A DNA stretch of 64,000 nt, from contig NZ_KZ857173.1 in NCBI RefSeq assembly GCF_003350925.1, positions 1 to 64,000 on the forward strand, read 5' to 3'. Below are positions 20,352-30,485 of this stretch, one piece after another. Position numbers and translations under genes: made by a program. The stretch is from Dyella tabacisoli. GTDB taxonomy: Bacteria > Pseudomonadota > Gammaproteobacteria > Xanthomonadales > Rhodanobacteraceae. The notes below the pieces were generated by a model that worked only from the letters and a program-made list of their open reading frames with translations, made no database searches and was not told where the DNA came from. Each line of letters begins with the position of its first letter. The stretch's first letter is position 1.

Positions 20352-22333
20352 TGCCGCTCGACAACTTGCTGCCGATGATCGACGACCGCCGTTACGACGA
20401 CATCGTTACGGAGATCCGCACCCGCATCGCACGCTATGCGCCAGAGTGGCGCCCCGGCGATGCCGCCTGGACCGATGTCAACGACAACGATCCCGGCGTG
20501 ACCTTTGCGCAAGTATTCGCCTGGCAAGCGGACATGCTGCTGTATCGCATGAACCTGGTGCCGCAGCTCAACTACATTAAATTTCTGCAACTGCTTGGCA
20601 TCGAACTGGAGCCGGCGGAGCCAGCCAACGCCGAGGTGACGCTGCCGGTGTTGACCACCAGCGCGAACAGCGTGGTGACCGTGCCGTCACGCACCCCGTT
20701 GAGCGCCGACCCCGGCGATGGCGGTACGCCGTTGATCTTTGAAACGGTGCGTTCGCTGAAGGCTTTCCGGGCGCAGCTCAATCAACTGCTGACCGCAGAG
20801 GGCGGCGGCTATAGCGACATCAGCAACGCCAATGACGGCGTGACCGGCTTTCAGCCATTCGGCCCGCAAGCAGCCAAGGATGCGGAGTTGGCGCTGGGCT
20901 TTGTGGACAGCGCCCCGCTACCGGCCGAAGTGCTCGACCTGGCTATCGTCGTACAAAGCGATCCGCAAGCTTTCGGCTGGTACGGCTGCGGCGACACCAT
21001 CGCCACGCCGGCCAAATTGGCGTGGGAATACTGGGACGGCACCTATTGGACACCGCTGACCCTGCTTAAAGACGAAACCCTGGCCTTCACCCGCACCGGC
21101 CACGTGCAATTGAAATTGCCCGCGGGCGGCATTACCGCCACGGCGAAATTCAGCGGCAACCCTAAAGACACCACCAAGCGCTATTGGATTCGCGTGCGCG
21201 TGGCGTCCAGCCAGTACCTGAATCCACCGATCTTGCTGGCGGTACGCACCAATACCGTCCTGGTCGAACAAGCCGAAACGATCCACGACGAGATTCTCGG
21301 CGGCAGCGACGGCAGCCGCAATCAAAGTTTTCAGCTCAACGGCCTGCCGGTAGTCGCCGGCTCGCTGCAATTGCAGATACAACAAAGCAACGACGGTTTC
21401 GATACCTGGACCGAAGTCACCGATTTCTTTGCCGCCGGACCAGCCGACCAGGTCTACGTGCTTGATCGAAGCTCGGGAAAAATCCTCACCGGCGATGGGG
21501 TCAATGGCGCGATCCCGGTGGCCTATGTGGGTAACCCCGGCGCCAACGTAGTGGCTCGTGTCTATCGCGTCGGCGGCGGCAAACGCGGCAATGTCGCGGC
21601 CGGGCTGATCGATACGATGACCACCCACGTAGACGGTATCGATGACAACGGTATCGGCAATCTGTTGGCCGCTTACGGCGGCCGCGACGAAGAGACGCTG
21701 GATCAAGCCAAGAAGCGCGCACCGCAGGCTTTACGCAGCCGTGATCGCGCTGTCAGCAATAGCGATTTTGAATACCTTGCGACACAGGCCGGCAATGTGC
21801 GTCGCGCCAAGGCGTTGCCGTTCTTCCACCCGCAGTTTCCCGGACTCAAGGTACCGGGCACCGTGTCGGTCGTGGTGGTACCCGATACCGACGACCCGGC
21901 ACCGCAAGCCAGCGATGGCCTGCTGCGCACCGTATGCAGTTATCTCGATGCCCGCCGTCTGCTGGCTACCGAATTATTTGTGTTGCGGCCGCTCTATCAG
22001 CTAGTGCTGATACAGGGCGATGTGATCGCCGCCGACGATGCCGACCTGGCGCAATTGGGCATCGCCATCGAGCAATCGTTGCTCGATTATTTTCATCCGC
22101 TGAAGGGCGGCGAGAAAGGCGACGGCTGGCCGTTCGGCGGCACCATTTATTACTCACGGGTCTATCAGCGCCTACTGGGCATCCAGGGCATCGCCAGCAT
22201 CAGCGACCTGACCATCGTGCTGGACGGCGAAGCTCAGCCGCCGTGTACGGATATCCCGATTCAACCGCACGCCTTGCTGTATTCGGTGCAGCACGCGGTG
22301 ATCGCCAACTACGATGCCGGGGCGACCGCGTGA
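20351..22333 (+). CDS. Baseplate assembly protein J-like (Afp11-like wedge)
   Basis: A 660-aa wedge protein. N-terminal DDRRYDDIVTEIRTRIARYA and WTDVNDNDPGVTFAQVFAW, middle KRYWIRVRV and LDRSSGKILTGDGVNGAIP, and a C-terminal gpJ-like part RDRAVSNSDFEYLATQ, RRAKALPFF and VPGTVSVVVVPD. Such proteins link baseplate wedge and fibre-bearing parts. Length agrees with Afp11-type proteins. It is coupled on both sides (TGATG before, GTGA after). Confidence 0.93.
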   Translation: MPLDNLLPMIDDRRYDDIVTEIRTRIARYAPEWRPGDAAWTDVNDNDPGVTFAQVFAWQADMLLYRMNLVPQLNYIKFLQLLGIELEPAEPANAEVTLPVLTTSANSVVTVPSRTPLSADPGDGGTPLIFETVRSLKAFRAQLNQLLTAEGGGYSDISNANDGVTGFQPFGPQAAKDAELALGFVDSAPLPAEVLDLAIVVQSDPQAFGWYGCGDTIATPAKLAWEYWDGTYWTPLTLLKDETLAFTRTGHVQLKLPAGGITATAKFSGNPKDTTKRYWIRVRVASSQYLNPPILLAVRTNTVLVEQAETIHDEILGGSDGSRNQSFQLNGLPVVAGSLQLQIQQSNDGFDTWTEVTDFFAAGPADQVYVLDRSSGKILTGDGVNGAIPVAYVGNPGANVVARVYRVGGGKRGNVAAGLIDTMTTHVDGIDDNGIGNLLAAYGGRDEETLDQAKKRAPQALRSRDRAVSNSDFEYLATQAGNVRRAKALPFFHPQFPGLKVPGTVSVVVVPDTDDPAPQASDGLLRTVCSYLDARRLLATELFVLRPLYQLVLIQGDVIAADDADLAQLGIAIEQSLLDYFHPLKGGEKGDGWPFGGTIYYSRVYQRLLGIQGIASISDLTIVLDGEAQPPCTDIPIQPHALLYSVQHAVIANYDAGATA

Positions 22334-24615
22334 GCACAATCACCGCAGGCCTGATACCACCCAACGCACCGCAACGAGTGCCGGCACCGCCGCAGTTGCC
22401 TGACGATGCCTTGTCGCTGTTACTCAATGCCCGCGTTGGCTGGCGCATGCTCGACGACGGCGGTTTGCGCAAGACCCCGCATGAGGGCGATATCACGCTG
22501 CCCTGGTTTGCCGGCAGCGCGCGTGATTTTGGCGAGCCGTCGGGAAGCTTCGGTGGACTGTGCACACCACTGCAAGTCGCCGCCGCTGGCAACAGCCTTT
22601 ATCTGCTCGACGCCACCACCCAGCTCAGACATTTCGATCCTTGCTGTTGCCGGTTTGTCACCATCCCCTGCACCGGCGGCCATGGCGGCGGCGGCCGGCA
22701 ACTGCGCAATCCCGGTGGCATCGCCACGCATGGCGGGTTGTTATATGTCTGCGACAGCGGGCGCGATGGACTCACTATCAACGGCTCCGATCCACGCCGG
22801 CAGGCATTGCGCGAACGCCTGCGCCGCGAGAACCACCGCGTCAGCGTGTTTCTTTTGAACGGCTATGCGCTGCGCGGACATCTGCGGCCGGCTGCGGAGA
22901 AATATCCGCATTGGAAACCACGCGCCGTTGCCTGCGATGCACGCGGCGGTGTCTGGGTCACCGATATCGCCAATCAGCGCGTGCACCACTTCAGCGCCAA
23001 CGGTCATTGGCGCGGCACGCGCGGCCCCTTGTTCAACGTGCCGTTGTATATCGCGGTCGATCGCTGCGGCGTGATCTACGTGGTCGATCTCGATCCCGTC
23101 CACAACAAGCCGCGTTTGCAGACGATGCACGCCGACGGCGCCTTGCTGCCGCCGCCCGCCAGCGTGGAGGCCGCCGCCGAACGCTTCGATGCCCTGCCCT
23201 TCGCGGTGCTGGCCGATGGCACGCTCGACCTGCGCACGCTATGCAGCGAGAACCCGTGTGCGGCCAGTGGCTACTTCGACGACGATGGCGAACCACTGAG
23301 CGCCGCGCCGCCTGCACCGTCTCAGATCTACGAAGTCGATGGGCATTTTCTCAGCGGTCCGCTCGATAGCGGCATTCTCGATTGCCAGTGGCATCGCATC
23401 GCGCTGCAGGGGTTGATGCCGGCTGGGTGTTCGATCCTCGCTGAAACCTTTTGCGCCAATGAGGCCTATAGCGCGGCGCAGATCGACGGCTTTGCGCAAT
23501 GGCAGGCATTGACGGTGGCCTTGCCCAGAAATAGCGACAAGACCCCGTGGTCATGGGACGGCCTGATCCGCAGTCCGCCCGGCCGCTACTTATGGTTGCG
23601 CATGAGTTTGCGCGGTACCGGCAAAACCACGCCAACCTTGCGTGCGGCCGAGATCGAATTCCCCCGGATCACCTCACTGCGTTATCTACCGGCGGTATTC
23701 GCCAGCGAGCCGGTAAGCGCGGATTTCACCGCGCGTTTCCTCGCCTTGTACGACACCACCACGCGCAGCATCGAACGCACCGTCGATAACCTCGCAAGCT
23801 GGTTCGATCCGATGAGCACGCCGGCCAAGGCCGTCGGTGGCGCGACAGTCGACTTTCTCACTTGGCTGGCGTCATGGGTGGGCCTTAGTCTCGACCGTGG
23901 CTGGAGCGAGGCGCGACGACGCGACTATCTGCGCCGGGCGAGCCAACTGTATGACCTGCACGGCACCCCGCGCGGCTTGCATGAAATGCTGTTGCTTTTG
24001 CTCGGCTGGCGTGACGCCGCGACGCGTTATTCGCACCGCCCGGCGCGGCGTCGATGCGTGGAAACACCGCGCAACTGCCGCCCCGTCCCCGCATGTATTC
24101 CCTACCAGCCACCGCCGTTGCTGCTTGAACATTTCCGCTTGCGGCGCTGGTTGCAGCTTGGCACCGGCAGGCTGGGCGAACAGGCGGTGCTATGGGGGCG
24201 GCGCATCGTCAATCGCTCGCAACTCGATACCAATGCGCGCACTAATCGCACCCTGCTGCTGACGACGCCCGACGCCGCCAGCGACCCCGTGCTGGTGCAC
24301 GCCAACCGCATCACGGTATTCGTGCCCTCGCGCTACCGCGACCAAGCGCAACGACGCTCGCTGGAGCAGCTACTGCGCAGCGAATGCCCTGCTTACGTGC
24401 AGTACGACATCGAATACGTCGAGCCGCGCATGCGCATTGGCGTGCAATCGATGATTGGTCTGGACGCGGTCATCGGACGTCTACCGCAAGGCCTGCCACT
24501 GGGCACGACCCCTTTAGGAACGGCGTCGATCTTGAGCGCCGCCGCCCCTGCCATCCCGCCGGCGCAACGCATCGGGCGCAATGCGCGCCTTGGCACGCCA
24601 CCACCCCTCAACTGA
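22330..24615 (+). CDS. Tail protein with NHL-like repeats and phage tail I domain (Afp12-like)
   Basis: A 761-aa protein from GTG 22330, which overlaps the J gene stop (GTGA); the same frame runs further upstream, but that part is out-of-frame J sequence. The first half has beta-propeller-like pieces (NPGGIATHGGLLYVCDSG, PRAVACDARGGVWVTDIANQ, VPLYIAVDRCGVIYVVD). The second half has a tail-I type segment (LRYLPAVFASEPVSADFTARFLAL, LTWLASWVGLSLDRGW, LRRASQLYDLHGTPRGLHEM). In Afp12-like subunits this part closes the wedge and holds fibres. Confidence 0.88.
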   Translation: MSTITAGLIPPNAPQRVPAPPQLPDDALSLLLNARVGWRMLDDGGLRKTPHEGDITLPWFAGSARDFGEPSGSFGGLCTPLQVAAAGNSLYLLDATTQLRHFDPCCCRFVTIPCTGGHGGGGRQLRNPGGIATHGGLLYVCDSGRDGLTINGSDPRRQALRERLRRENHRVSVFLLNGYALRGHLRPAAEKYPHWKPRAVACDARGGVWVTDIANQRVHHFSANGHWRGTRGPLFNVPLYIAVDRCGVIYVVDLDPVHNKPRLQTMHADGALLPPPASVEAAAERFDALPFAVLADGTLDLRTLCSENPCAASGYFDDDGEPLSAAPPAPSQIYEVDGHFLSGPLDSGILDCQWHRIALQGLMPAGCSILAETFCANEAYSAAQIDGFAQWQALTVALPRNSDKTPWSWDGLIRSPPGRYLWLRMSLRGTGKTTPTLRAAEIEFPRITSLRYLPAVFASEPVSADFTARFLALYDTTTRSIERTVDNLASWFDPMSTPAKAVGGATVDFLTWLASWVGLSLDRGWSEARRRDYLRRASQLYDLHGTPRGLHEMLLLLLGWRDAATRYSHRPARRRCVETPRNCRPVPACIPYQPPPLLLEHFRLRRWLQLGTGRLGEQAVLWGRRIVNRSQLDTNARTNRTLLLTTPDAASDPVLVHANRITVFVPSRYRDQAQRRSLEQLLRSECPAYVQYDIEYVEPRMRIGVQSMIGLDAVIGRLPQGLPLGTTPLGTASILSAAAPAIPPAQRIGRNARLGTPPPLN

Positions 24616-24639
24616 CGGAACGCTTCGGAGAACGAGATT

Positions 24640-26148
24640 ATGGCCAGCGATCCCATCGAAGCCACCCAGGCAAAGTGTCCGGCCTGCGAGTACGAGCCGT
24701 TCTCGCGCAATGCCTACTGGACCGGCAAGCTGATGTTGGCGCGCGATTTTATCGACGAGCAGCATTACGTCGTGGAGAAAATGCGCCATCACAATCAGTA
24801 CCTACATGGCGAAGGCGTGGTCTGCGGGTTGAAGGTAACCCAGCACAACAAAGCCAGTTGTCGCAGCCATTACGTATACGTCGAGCCCGGCACCGCGGTG
24901 GACTGTTGCGGTCACGACATTGTGGTGACCGATCGCGACATCCTCGACATTCTCGCCCAACCGGCGGTGATGGCGATCAAGGACACCAAGGCGCATACGC
25001 TGCAAATCTGCATTCGTTATCGCGAATGTCCCAACGAGGACATTCCGGTGCTCTACGACGATTGCGGTTGCGACGACACGCGTTGCGCACCCAATCGCAT
25101 TCTCGAATCCTATGAGTTGGGCGTCATCGTCGATCCGCCATCGGTCACCGTGCCGCCACCACCGGCCAAGTGCGGCGATCTATGGCTGCAAAGCCTGGAC
25201 GGCTGTCCGCATTGCGACCAACCCGATTGCCTCGTGCTGGCCACCATCGCCAACTACGTGGTCGGCAATCAATTGGTGGACCCGCCGGCTCCGGTGCCGG
25301 CGCCGACCGAAGGCTTTGCGCTGATCGACAACATCACCGGGCGCATCTTGCTACCGAGTACGCAAACGCTCAAAGAAGTCATCGACTGCATTCTCACCAA
25401 CCCCGGTGGCGGTGGTGTGGGGCCACCCGGAAAAGACGGCGCCCCCGGCAAGGACGGCGCGCCGGGTAAAGACGGTGCGCCTGGCAAGGACGGTACGCCC
25501 GGCAAAGATGGTGCACCCGGCAAGGACGGCGCGCCGGGTACCAATGGCACCAATGGCACCGACGGCGCCCCCGGTCTTCCCGGCAAAGACGGCGCGCCCG
25601 GCCCAGGCCTGGAAGCAGGCCTGCGACGCATCAATGCCTTGAGCTGGACGCATGGTAATACCGAGCCATCGGTATTCACCATCACGCGCGCCGATGGCAG
25701 CCGGGCGTTCGGCTTTGTGATCTCTTTCAATGGCCCGATCCTGTTTGGTACAGCCAACGATCAGCATGTTTTTCAGGTCCTGGTGCCACAGAACAACGCC
25801 AGCGCCGCATCCATCGTGAACTGCCGTTGTGCGCTCAAGGGCAGCATCGTGCCGGTCAAGGCGACGCTGTCTGGCCATCTGGTGATCGACGCCGTTGAAA
25901 TCCCCGGAAGTCCAACGACCATCGACGCGATCGCTTTTGTGCCGTCAACGAAAGAGCTGCCCAACATCTTCGATTTCTGGGCCATCTTGCGCTGCGACTT
26001 CGTACTGGAGGGCGCCGGCAAAACCGCTGTCGCCGGACAGTTCACCCGCGCCGAACTACCTACCGGGCAACTGAGCCACGGCAGCCCCTACGGGATTCAG
26101 GGCGGTCTTTTCGAGAGCTGGTTCGGCTTGAAGGGTCAGACGCCATGA
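24640..26148 (+). CDS. Fibre-like protein with collagen-type triple-helix segment
   Basis: A 502-aa protein. Residues about 20-95 ([46 protein letters not shown]) form a docking domain shared with the next two genes. It is cysteine-rich up to about residue 205. Then come 21 perfect Gly-X-Y triplets (residues 261-323), mostly GKD/GAP, as in collagen-like fibres of phages. The last 175 residues form a globular beta head with no known family. Trimeric, rod-like and probably a receptor-binding fibre. The last bases overlap a 39-codon frame (ATGA). Confidence 0.88.
   Translation: MASDPIEATQAKCPACEYEPFSRNAYWTGKLMLARDFIDEQHYVVEKMRHHNQYLHGEGVVCGLKVTQHNKASCRSHYVYVEPGTAVDCCGHDIVVTDRDILDILAQPAVMAIKDTKAHTLQICIRYRECPNEDIPVLYDDCGCDDTRCAPNRILESYELGVIVDPPSVTVPPPPAKCGDLWLQSLDGCPHCDQPDCLVLATIANYVVGNQLVDPPAPVPAPTEGFALIDNITGRILLPSTQTLKEVIDCILTNPGGGGVGPPGKDGAPGKDGAPGKDGAPGKDGTPGKDGAPGKDGAPGTNGTNGTDGAPGLPGKDGAPGPGLEAGLRRINALSWTHGNTEPSVFTITRADGSRAFGFVISFNGPILFGTANDQHVFQVLVPQNNASAASIVNCRCALKGSIVPVKATLSGHLVIDAVEIPGSPTTIDAIAFVPSTKELPNIFDFWAILRCDFVLEGAGKTAVAGQFTRAELPTGQLSHGSPYGIQGGLFESWFGLKGQTP
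25420..25608 (+). repeat. Collagen-like Gly-X-Y repeat
   Basis: 21 uninterrupted Gly-X-Y triplets (63 codons), chiefly alternating GKD and GAP, with GTN, GTD, GLP and GPG variants toward the end. The DNA is a 9- and 18-base imperfect tandem repeat, so copy number may vary between strains. Confidence 0.95.
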
Positions 26149-26264
26149 TCCCCGCAGCCAAGATCGACCCATGCAGGCATGCCATGCGCATGAACCTTGT
26201 TGTGACCACCATCGAATGCTTAGCGCCGGCGCCCGGAATGCCGGCCACATCGAGGACACGCTAA
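26145..26264 (+). CDS. Possible 39-aa small protein coupled to the fibre genes
   Basis: A 39-codon frame beginning [14 protein letters not shown]. Its ATG overlaps the stop of the collagen fibre gene (ATGA) and its TAA overlaps the ATG of the next fibre gene (TAATG). This exact fit at both ends is what a real coupled gene would show, and it would bridge an otherwise 115-base gap. Against it: composition is not strongly protein-like, there is no own ribosome site, and the next gene has its own GAGG. Translation is plausible but unproven. Confidence 0.3.
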   Translation: MIPAAKIDPCRHAMRMNLVVTTIECLAPAPGMPATSRTR

Positions 26265-28198
26265 TGGCTATCAGCACGTCCAATTATCAGCGCGGCGCCA
26301 TCCCCTACCCCGATTGCAACGCGACACCCATGTGCGACAGCACGCCAGTGTGCCCGGCATGCGGCGGACTCGAATGTCTTTGCCGGCCACGTTTCTTCGC
26401 CGGGCAATTGCTGACCGATGAAGACCTCAACCGTCTCGATCATTACATCGTCGCCAAGAATCGCCTGCATAACCGATATCTGGTCGGCACCGGCGTGGCC
26501 TGCGGCCTGGAGGTGATCTGCAATGTCTGCGGACCCGACCAGGGCGGCACCAAGGTGACCGTGCGGCCCGGCTATGCCGTATCGCCCTGCGGCAATGACA
26601 TCGTGTTGTGCAAGAACGTCAGCGTGGATGTCTGCGACTTGATCGGTAAATGCCGGCCGCAAACCGATGCCGACTGCTTTCAGCTTTTTCCCGCGGCTGT
26701 CGAGACGACGAAGGTCAAGATACCCGCTGCGGAGTTGGGCAAAATAATCAAAGACATCAACTATAAGACGGGCAACAAAACGACAAGCTACGGTGATACC
26801 GAAGACTGGGTGCTGGCGGTTTGCTATGCGGAGAAACCATCGCGCGGTGTCGGCGCCTTGCGAGAATCGGCCAATGGTCCAGGCGGCTGTTCCTGCGGCG
26901 GTCAAAGTGGATGCAGTTGCGGCGGCAGCGGCAGTAGTGGTGGCTGTTCGTGCGGTGGGTCCAGCTCAACCGGCAAAAGCGATTGCGGTTGCTCATCAAC
27001 CAGTACCGCCAGCAAGCCGGCCAAGAACGCGCCGGTTTCCTGCGAACCCACGCTGACCTGCGAGGGGTATAGCTTCAAAGTCTACAAAGCGCCCAATACA
27101 TCGCTTAACAGGTGGCAAACCAACTATGGCGAAGCGGCCAAGCGCTTCATGTGCTGCATCTTGCCGCTGATGGAAAGCGTGCAAGGCTCGCTGAAAAACA
27201 AAGCCTATAACCACGGGCAAATCTACGGCTATCTGCTCAGCCTGCGCGACACCATGGCAGAGTTCATTCGCAGTCAGGGCTTTTACGATTGTGAACTGGC
27301 CAGCCGATTGGCCGCTGTCGGTATCACCGCACCGGACAGCAGCGTGTATGACCTGAAAAAGAAGTCCACCGGCCTGTTGCTGATGCAGAGCTATGCCCGC
27401 TCGCTGCAAGGGCTGAGCAGCATCGCCGAAGCGGTCATGCAGAAATGCCTCTGCGGCGCGTTGTTGCCGCCATGCTCGCCATCGGCCATGGCCGACTGCG
27501 TGCCGCTGGCGACGATTACCGTGTCGGCCAGCGACTGCCGGGTCATGCAAATCTGCAATATCAGCGCACGCGCGTTTCTGCCTACCTGGCCGAACATCCA
27601 GTACTGGCTCTCAATGTTCAGCGGCAACGGCGGCTTGTTCGGCAACCTGCGGCAGACGCTGGAAGACATGTGCTGCGGCGGCATAACCTGGGGATCGAGT
27701 ATCGGCGTCAGAACCGGCGCGAACGGCTATTCCATGCATGTTCAATCGGCACAGGTTCAAGCAGATGTAGCGAAGGGCAAGGCCAAGGCGCCGCCCGCGC
27801 CTGCCGCCGACACGACCGTACCTGGGGTATTCGCCTCATTGCTGGGCAATGCCATCGCGCAGCCCGATCGTCAGGTCAACGCGCAGAGTCTGTTTCTCGG
27901 CAGCCTGGGTATGACGCAAGCCGACGGCACGCCGCTGGTCAGCGAACAAGAGCAAGCGCATCCGGCCGATTTCCTGCTGGCGCATCAGGTCATGGCGCCA
28001 CTGCTGCGGCAAATATTGCCTGCCTCCGCATTGGACATGTTCAGCGCATCGCCTACCGCATCGGCCGCAGCCGCGCCGGCCGGGGCGACCGGCAAAACCG
28101 TGGACGTCAATGAGCTCGCCGAGCAAGTGAATGCGCTGAGGAAACAACTCGCCGAGCACAAACGACTGATCGCCACCATGACCAAGCGCAAGCCCTGA
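26264..28198 (+). CDS. Fibre-like protein with docking domain and Cys-Gly-rich linker
   Basis: A 644-aa protein. Residues about 40-125 repeat the docking domain of the preceding fibre (RFFAGQLLTDEDLNRLDHYI, HNRYLVGTGVACGLEV, VRPGYAVSPCGNDIVL). A linker near residues 206-250 has several SCGG/GCSCGG blocks (codons about 26884-27010), and cysteines are unusually frequent throughout. The second half is helical with no family I know. ATG 26264 has GAGG 8 bases before it; an earlier start at 26171 has none. Probably a second baseplate fibre or a fibre connector. Confidence 0.85.
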   Translation: MAISTSNYQRGAIPYPDCNATPMCDSTPVCPACGGLECLCRPRFFAGQLLTDEDLNRLDHYIVAKNRLHNRYLVGTGVACGLEVICNVCGPDQGGTKVTVRPGYAVSPCGNDIVLCKNVSVDVCDLIGKCRPQTDADCFQLFPAAVETTKVKIPAAELGKIIKDINYKTGNKTTSYGDTEDWVLAVCYAEKPSRGVGALRESANGPGGCSCGGQSGCSCGGSGSSGGCSCGGSSSTGKSDCGCSSTSTASKPAKNAPVSCEPTLTCEGYSFKVYKAPNTSLNRWQTNYGEAAKRFMCCILPLMESVQGSLKNKAYNHGQIYGYLLSLRDTMAEFIRSQGFYDCELASRLAAVGITAPDSSVYDLKKKSTGLLLMQSYARSLQGLSSIAEAVMQKCLCGALLPPCSPSAMADCVPLATITVSASDCRVMQICNISARAFLPTWPNIQYWLSMFSGNGGLFGNLRQTLEDMCCGGITWGSSIGVRTGANGYSMHVQSAQVQADVAKGKAKAPPAPAADTTVPGVFASLLGNAIAQPDRQVNAQSLFLGSLGMTQADGTPLVSEQEQAHPADFLLAHQVMAPLLRQILPASALDMFSASPTASAAAAPAGATGKTVDVNELAEQVNALRKQLAEHKRLIATMTKRKP

Positions 28199-28208
28199 GG
28201 ATACTGTC

Positions 28209-30485
28209 ATGGACCAGAGTCAACGCCCGGTTTTCTTCGAGGGGCAATACCTAGGCGCTGCCGACCTGACGGCCGCCGTGCTGTACGAACACGTGCAGAC
28301 GGCGCGTCATGCCTTGGGCGCGCATACCTGGGGTATCGCCATCGGATTGGATCTGTTCGAGCGCACCCTGCCCTCGGGTACGTCGGTCGATGTATCCCTA
28401 TTGCCGGGCGTGGCCTGGGACGGCTACGGCAATGCCGTGGTCATCACCTCACCGGTCAAGCTCGGCGTCGATGCTTTCGCCAATTTCCAAACCGACACAC
28501 CCGACGGCGGGGTGCTGGTCAAGATATGGGTGCGCTACAAGGAGGCAGCTACTCCCACGACGCCGGCCGGCTTCGCCTTATGCAGCGGCGATACATCCAA
28601 CCGTATTGCGGAGAGCTACGCCATCGTCGTCGGCGATCCGCCGAAAGGGCCGCATGACTCGATCACCTTGGCGGGCCGCAGCGTGCAACCCGATATGGCA
28701 TTGCAGCTATTCAATCCCGACGAACCCACGCTGTACGACGAATCGGTGCCGTTTCAACAGTTTCCCGAGTCTGGCGATAAGCGGCGCTGGTTGATTCCGG
28801 TAGGTATGGTGCGCTGGTTTAAACAAGGCAGTCAGCCGGGTACGTTTTTGCCGCGCGACGACAGCGGCGGCAGCGATGGCCTGCAAAGCAAGGATAGCGA
28901 TCAAATCCGCGCGTTTCGCCAATACCTCGGCGTCGTCGCGGAAAGCGTGCAAGCGGCCGATGGCGTAATTCGTTTGCGCGATCGCAGTGTCGACCCCACC
29001 AGAGTGCACTTTCAACCGCCACGCATTGACGATGCGGCGCATCCGCCGGAAAACGATCTGGTCTGGGTCGAGGGCAATCTACGCGTCTTGGGCGATGCCC
29101 GGCTGCTCGACGGCGCACTGGATTTCCGCACCGATACCGGCGATCGCAAAGGCGTACCGCAAGTGCTGCGACGGGTGGATGGCAACAAGGCGGGCGGCAG
29201 CGATCTGCAAGTGCTGTTTGCCGCCAAGGATGGCGCCAGCGGAAAAAATGCCTTCTCGGCCGGCAATGTGAATGTGGACAGCACCGGCGCACTGAAAGAG
29301 ATCGTGCCCTTTCTCACTGTGCGCGACAACGGCTTGACCTGCGTCGGCGGCGATACCCCGGCGGCCACCTTGCATGTCGCGGGCGATCTGGCGATCGATA
29401 AAATCAGCGGTGGCGCGGCGCGTGCGCTGCCGGCCCATGCCACCCTGATCTGGAACGACGGTAGCTGGCTTTGGCTCAATGCCAATCAAGACCAGAGCCA
29501 GCCGATTCCCGGCGTGCGCACGCCGGGCGAATTCGCCTGTGGCTCCTTGAACGTCGGCGGCACCGGCGGCAACTGGAGCGACCCCGGTACAGGCAATGCC
29601 TGGTTCAGCGGCTCACTGGGCATCGGCACCAACACCTTGGATGCCAGCGTGGTTATTCAAGGGGCCAATAAGCATCAAGGCAAACTGTGGTTGTTTCGCA
29701 ACGACGCCGATTTTGAATATGACGGTGGCGACGATTTTCTCTACGTCTTCCAAAACAATGGCAACGTCACCGCATTCTTGGGCGGCAAATTCGGTTTCGG
29801 CACGACGACGCCCACGGCGCAGGTGCATGTCAGCGGTAACCTGCAGGTGGACAACGGCTTCAGCACCAGCGGCACAACGATCTTCAACGGTGCGTGCACG
29901 TTTAAAAGTACGGTGACCTGCGAACAAAGTGTCACCCTGCAGCAAACGCTTACCTCCAGCAGCAGTGCGCAATTCACCGACATAACCGCCACCGGCGGCC
30001 TGACAGCCAATCATTCGACCATCAGCAGTTGGATCAATGTAGGCGACGACGTCAACGTCAGCGGTGACGTGAATGTCAGCGGCGACGTCAACGTCAGTGG
30101 CAGCAAGAATTTCGCTATCCCGCATCCTAAAGACGCCACCGGACAGTGGTTGGTGCACGCCGCGATCGAAGGGCCGGAAGCCGCGGTTTTCTATCGCGGC
30201 GAGAGCTGCTTGCACAACGGTGCCGCCACGGTGGAGCTGCCTGATTATTTTGAAGCGTTGACCTGCGCTCAGCAGCGCACGGTGCAACTCACTCCACGGT
30301 ATGAAGGCGATGAGCCGGTCTCCGCCCTTGCCAGTACCTCGGTGCGCGACGGGCGTTTTCACGTGCGCGCGATCACTCCCGGCAATGCCGAGCAGCGGTT
30401 TTATTGGGAGGTAAAAGCCGTTCGTTCCGATCTGCCGCCGCTACAGGTCGAGCGCGTGGCCGATGCGAGTTTCATGCGCTCATGA
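28209..30485 (+). CDS. Long tail-fibre-like protein
   Basis: A 758-aa protein. The N-terminus (RPVFFEGQYLGAADLTAAVL, WGIAIGLDLF, LLPGVAWDGYGNAVVI) is a diverged version of the docking domain in the two previous genes. The middle has Gly/Thr/Asn-rich beta strands such as SLGIGTNTLDASVVIQG and a threefold DVNVSG repeat. The end (KNFAIPHPKDATGQWLVHAA, IEGPEAAVFYRGES) is the fibre tip module common in phage-like and eCIS fibres. It likely recognises the target cell. Four-base overlap with the next gene. Confidence 0.88.
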   Translation: MDQSQRPVFFEGQYLGAADLTAAVLYEHVQTARHALGAHTWGIAIGLDLFERTLPSGTSVDVSLLPGVAWDGYGNAVVITSPVKLGVDAFANFQTDTPDGGVLVKIWVRYKEAATPTTPAGFALCSGDTSNRIAESYAIVVGDPPKGPHDSITLAGRSVQPDMALQLFNPDEPTLYDESVPFQQFPESGDKRRWLIPVGMVRWFKQGSQPGTFLPRDDSGGSDGLQSKDSDQIRAFRQYLGVVAESVQAADGVIRLRDRSVDPTRVHFQPPRIDDAAHPPENDLVWVEGNLRVLGDARLLDGALDFRTDTGDRKGVPQVLRRVDGNKAGGSDLQVLFAAKDGASGKNAFSAGNVNVDSTGALKEIVPFLTVRDNGLTCVGGDTPAATLHVAGDLAIDKISGGAARALPAHATLIWNDGSWLWLNANQDQSQPIPGVRTPGEFACGSLNVGGTGGNWSDPGTGNAWFSGSLGIGTNTLDASVVIQGANKHQGKLWLFRNDADFEYDGGDDFLYVFQNNGNVTAFLGGKFGFGTTTPTAQVHVSGNLQVDNGFSTSGTTIFNGACTFKSTVTCEQSVTLQQTLTSSSSAQFTDITATGGLTANHSTISSWINVGDDVNVSGDVNVSGDVNVSGSKNFAIPHPKDATGQWLVHAAIEGPEAAVFYRGESCLHNGAATVELPDYFEALTCAQQRTVQLTPRYEGDEPVSALASTSVRDGRFHVRAITPGNAEQRFYWEVKAVRSDLPPLQVERVADASFMRS
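30048..30101 (+). repeat. Threefold DVNVSG tandem repeat
   Basis: Three 18-base units encoding DVNVSG (30048-30065, 30066-30083, 30084-30101) just before the fibre tip module. They look like a short beta-helical or triple-beta spiral rod. Confidence 0.85.

Noticed and set aside
21934-22329. Upstream extension of the tail-I/NHL gene frame
   Set aside because: This part lies fully inside the baseplate J gene in a different frame; GTG 22330, overlapping the J stop, is the sensible start.
25420-25608. Possible CRISPR-like or satellite repeat
   Set aside because: The periodicity is a coding Gly-X-Y repeat in frame with the fibre gene; there are no spacers of constant length.
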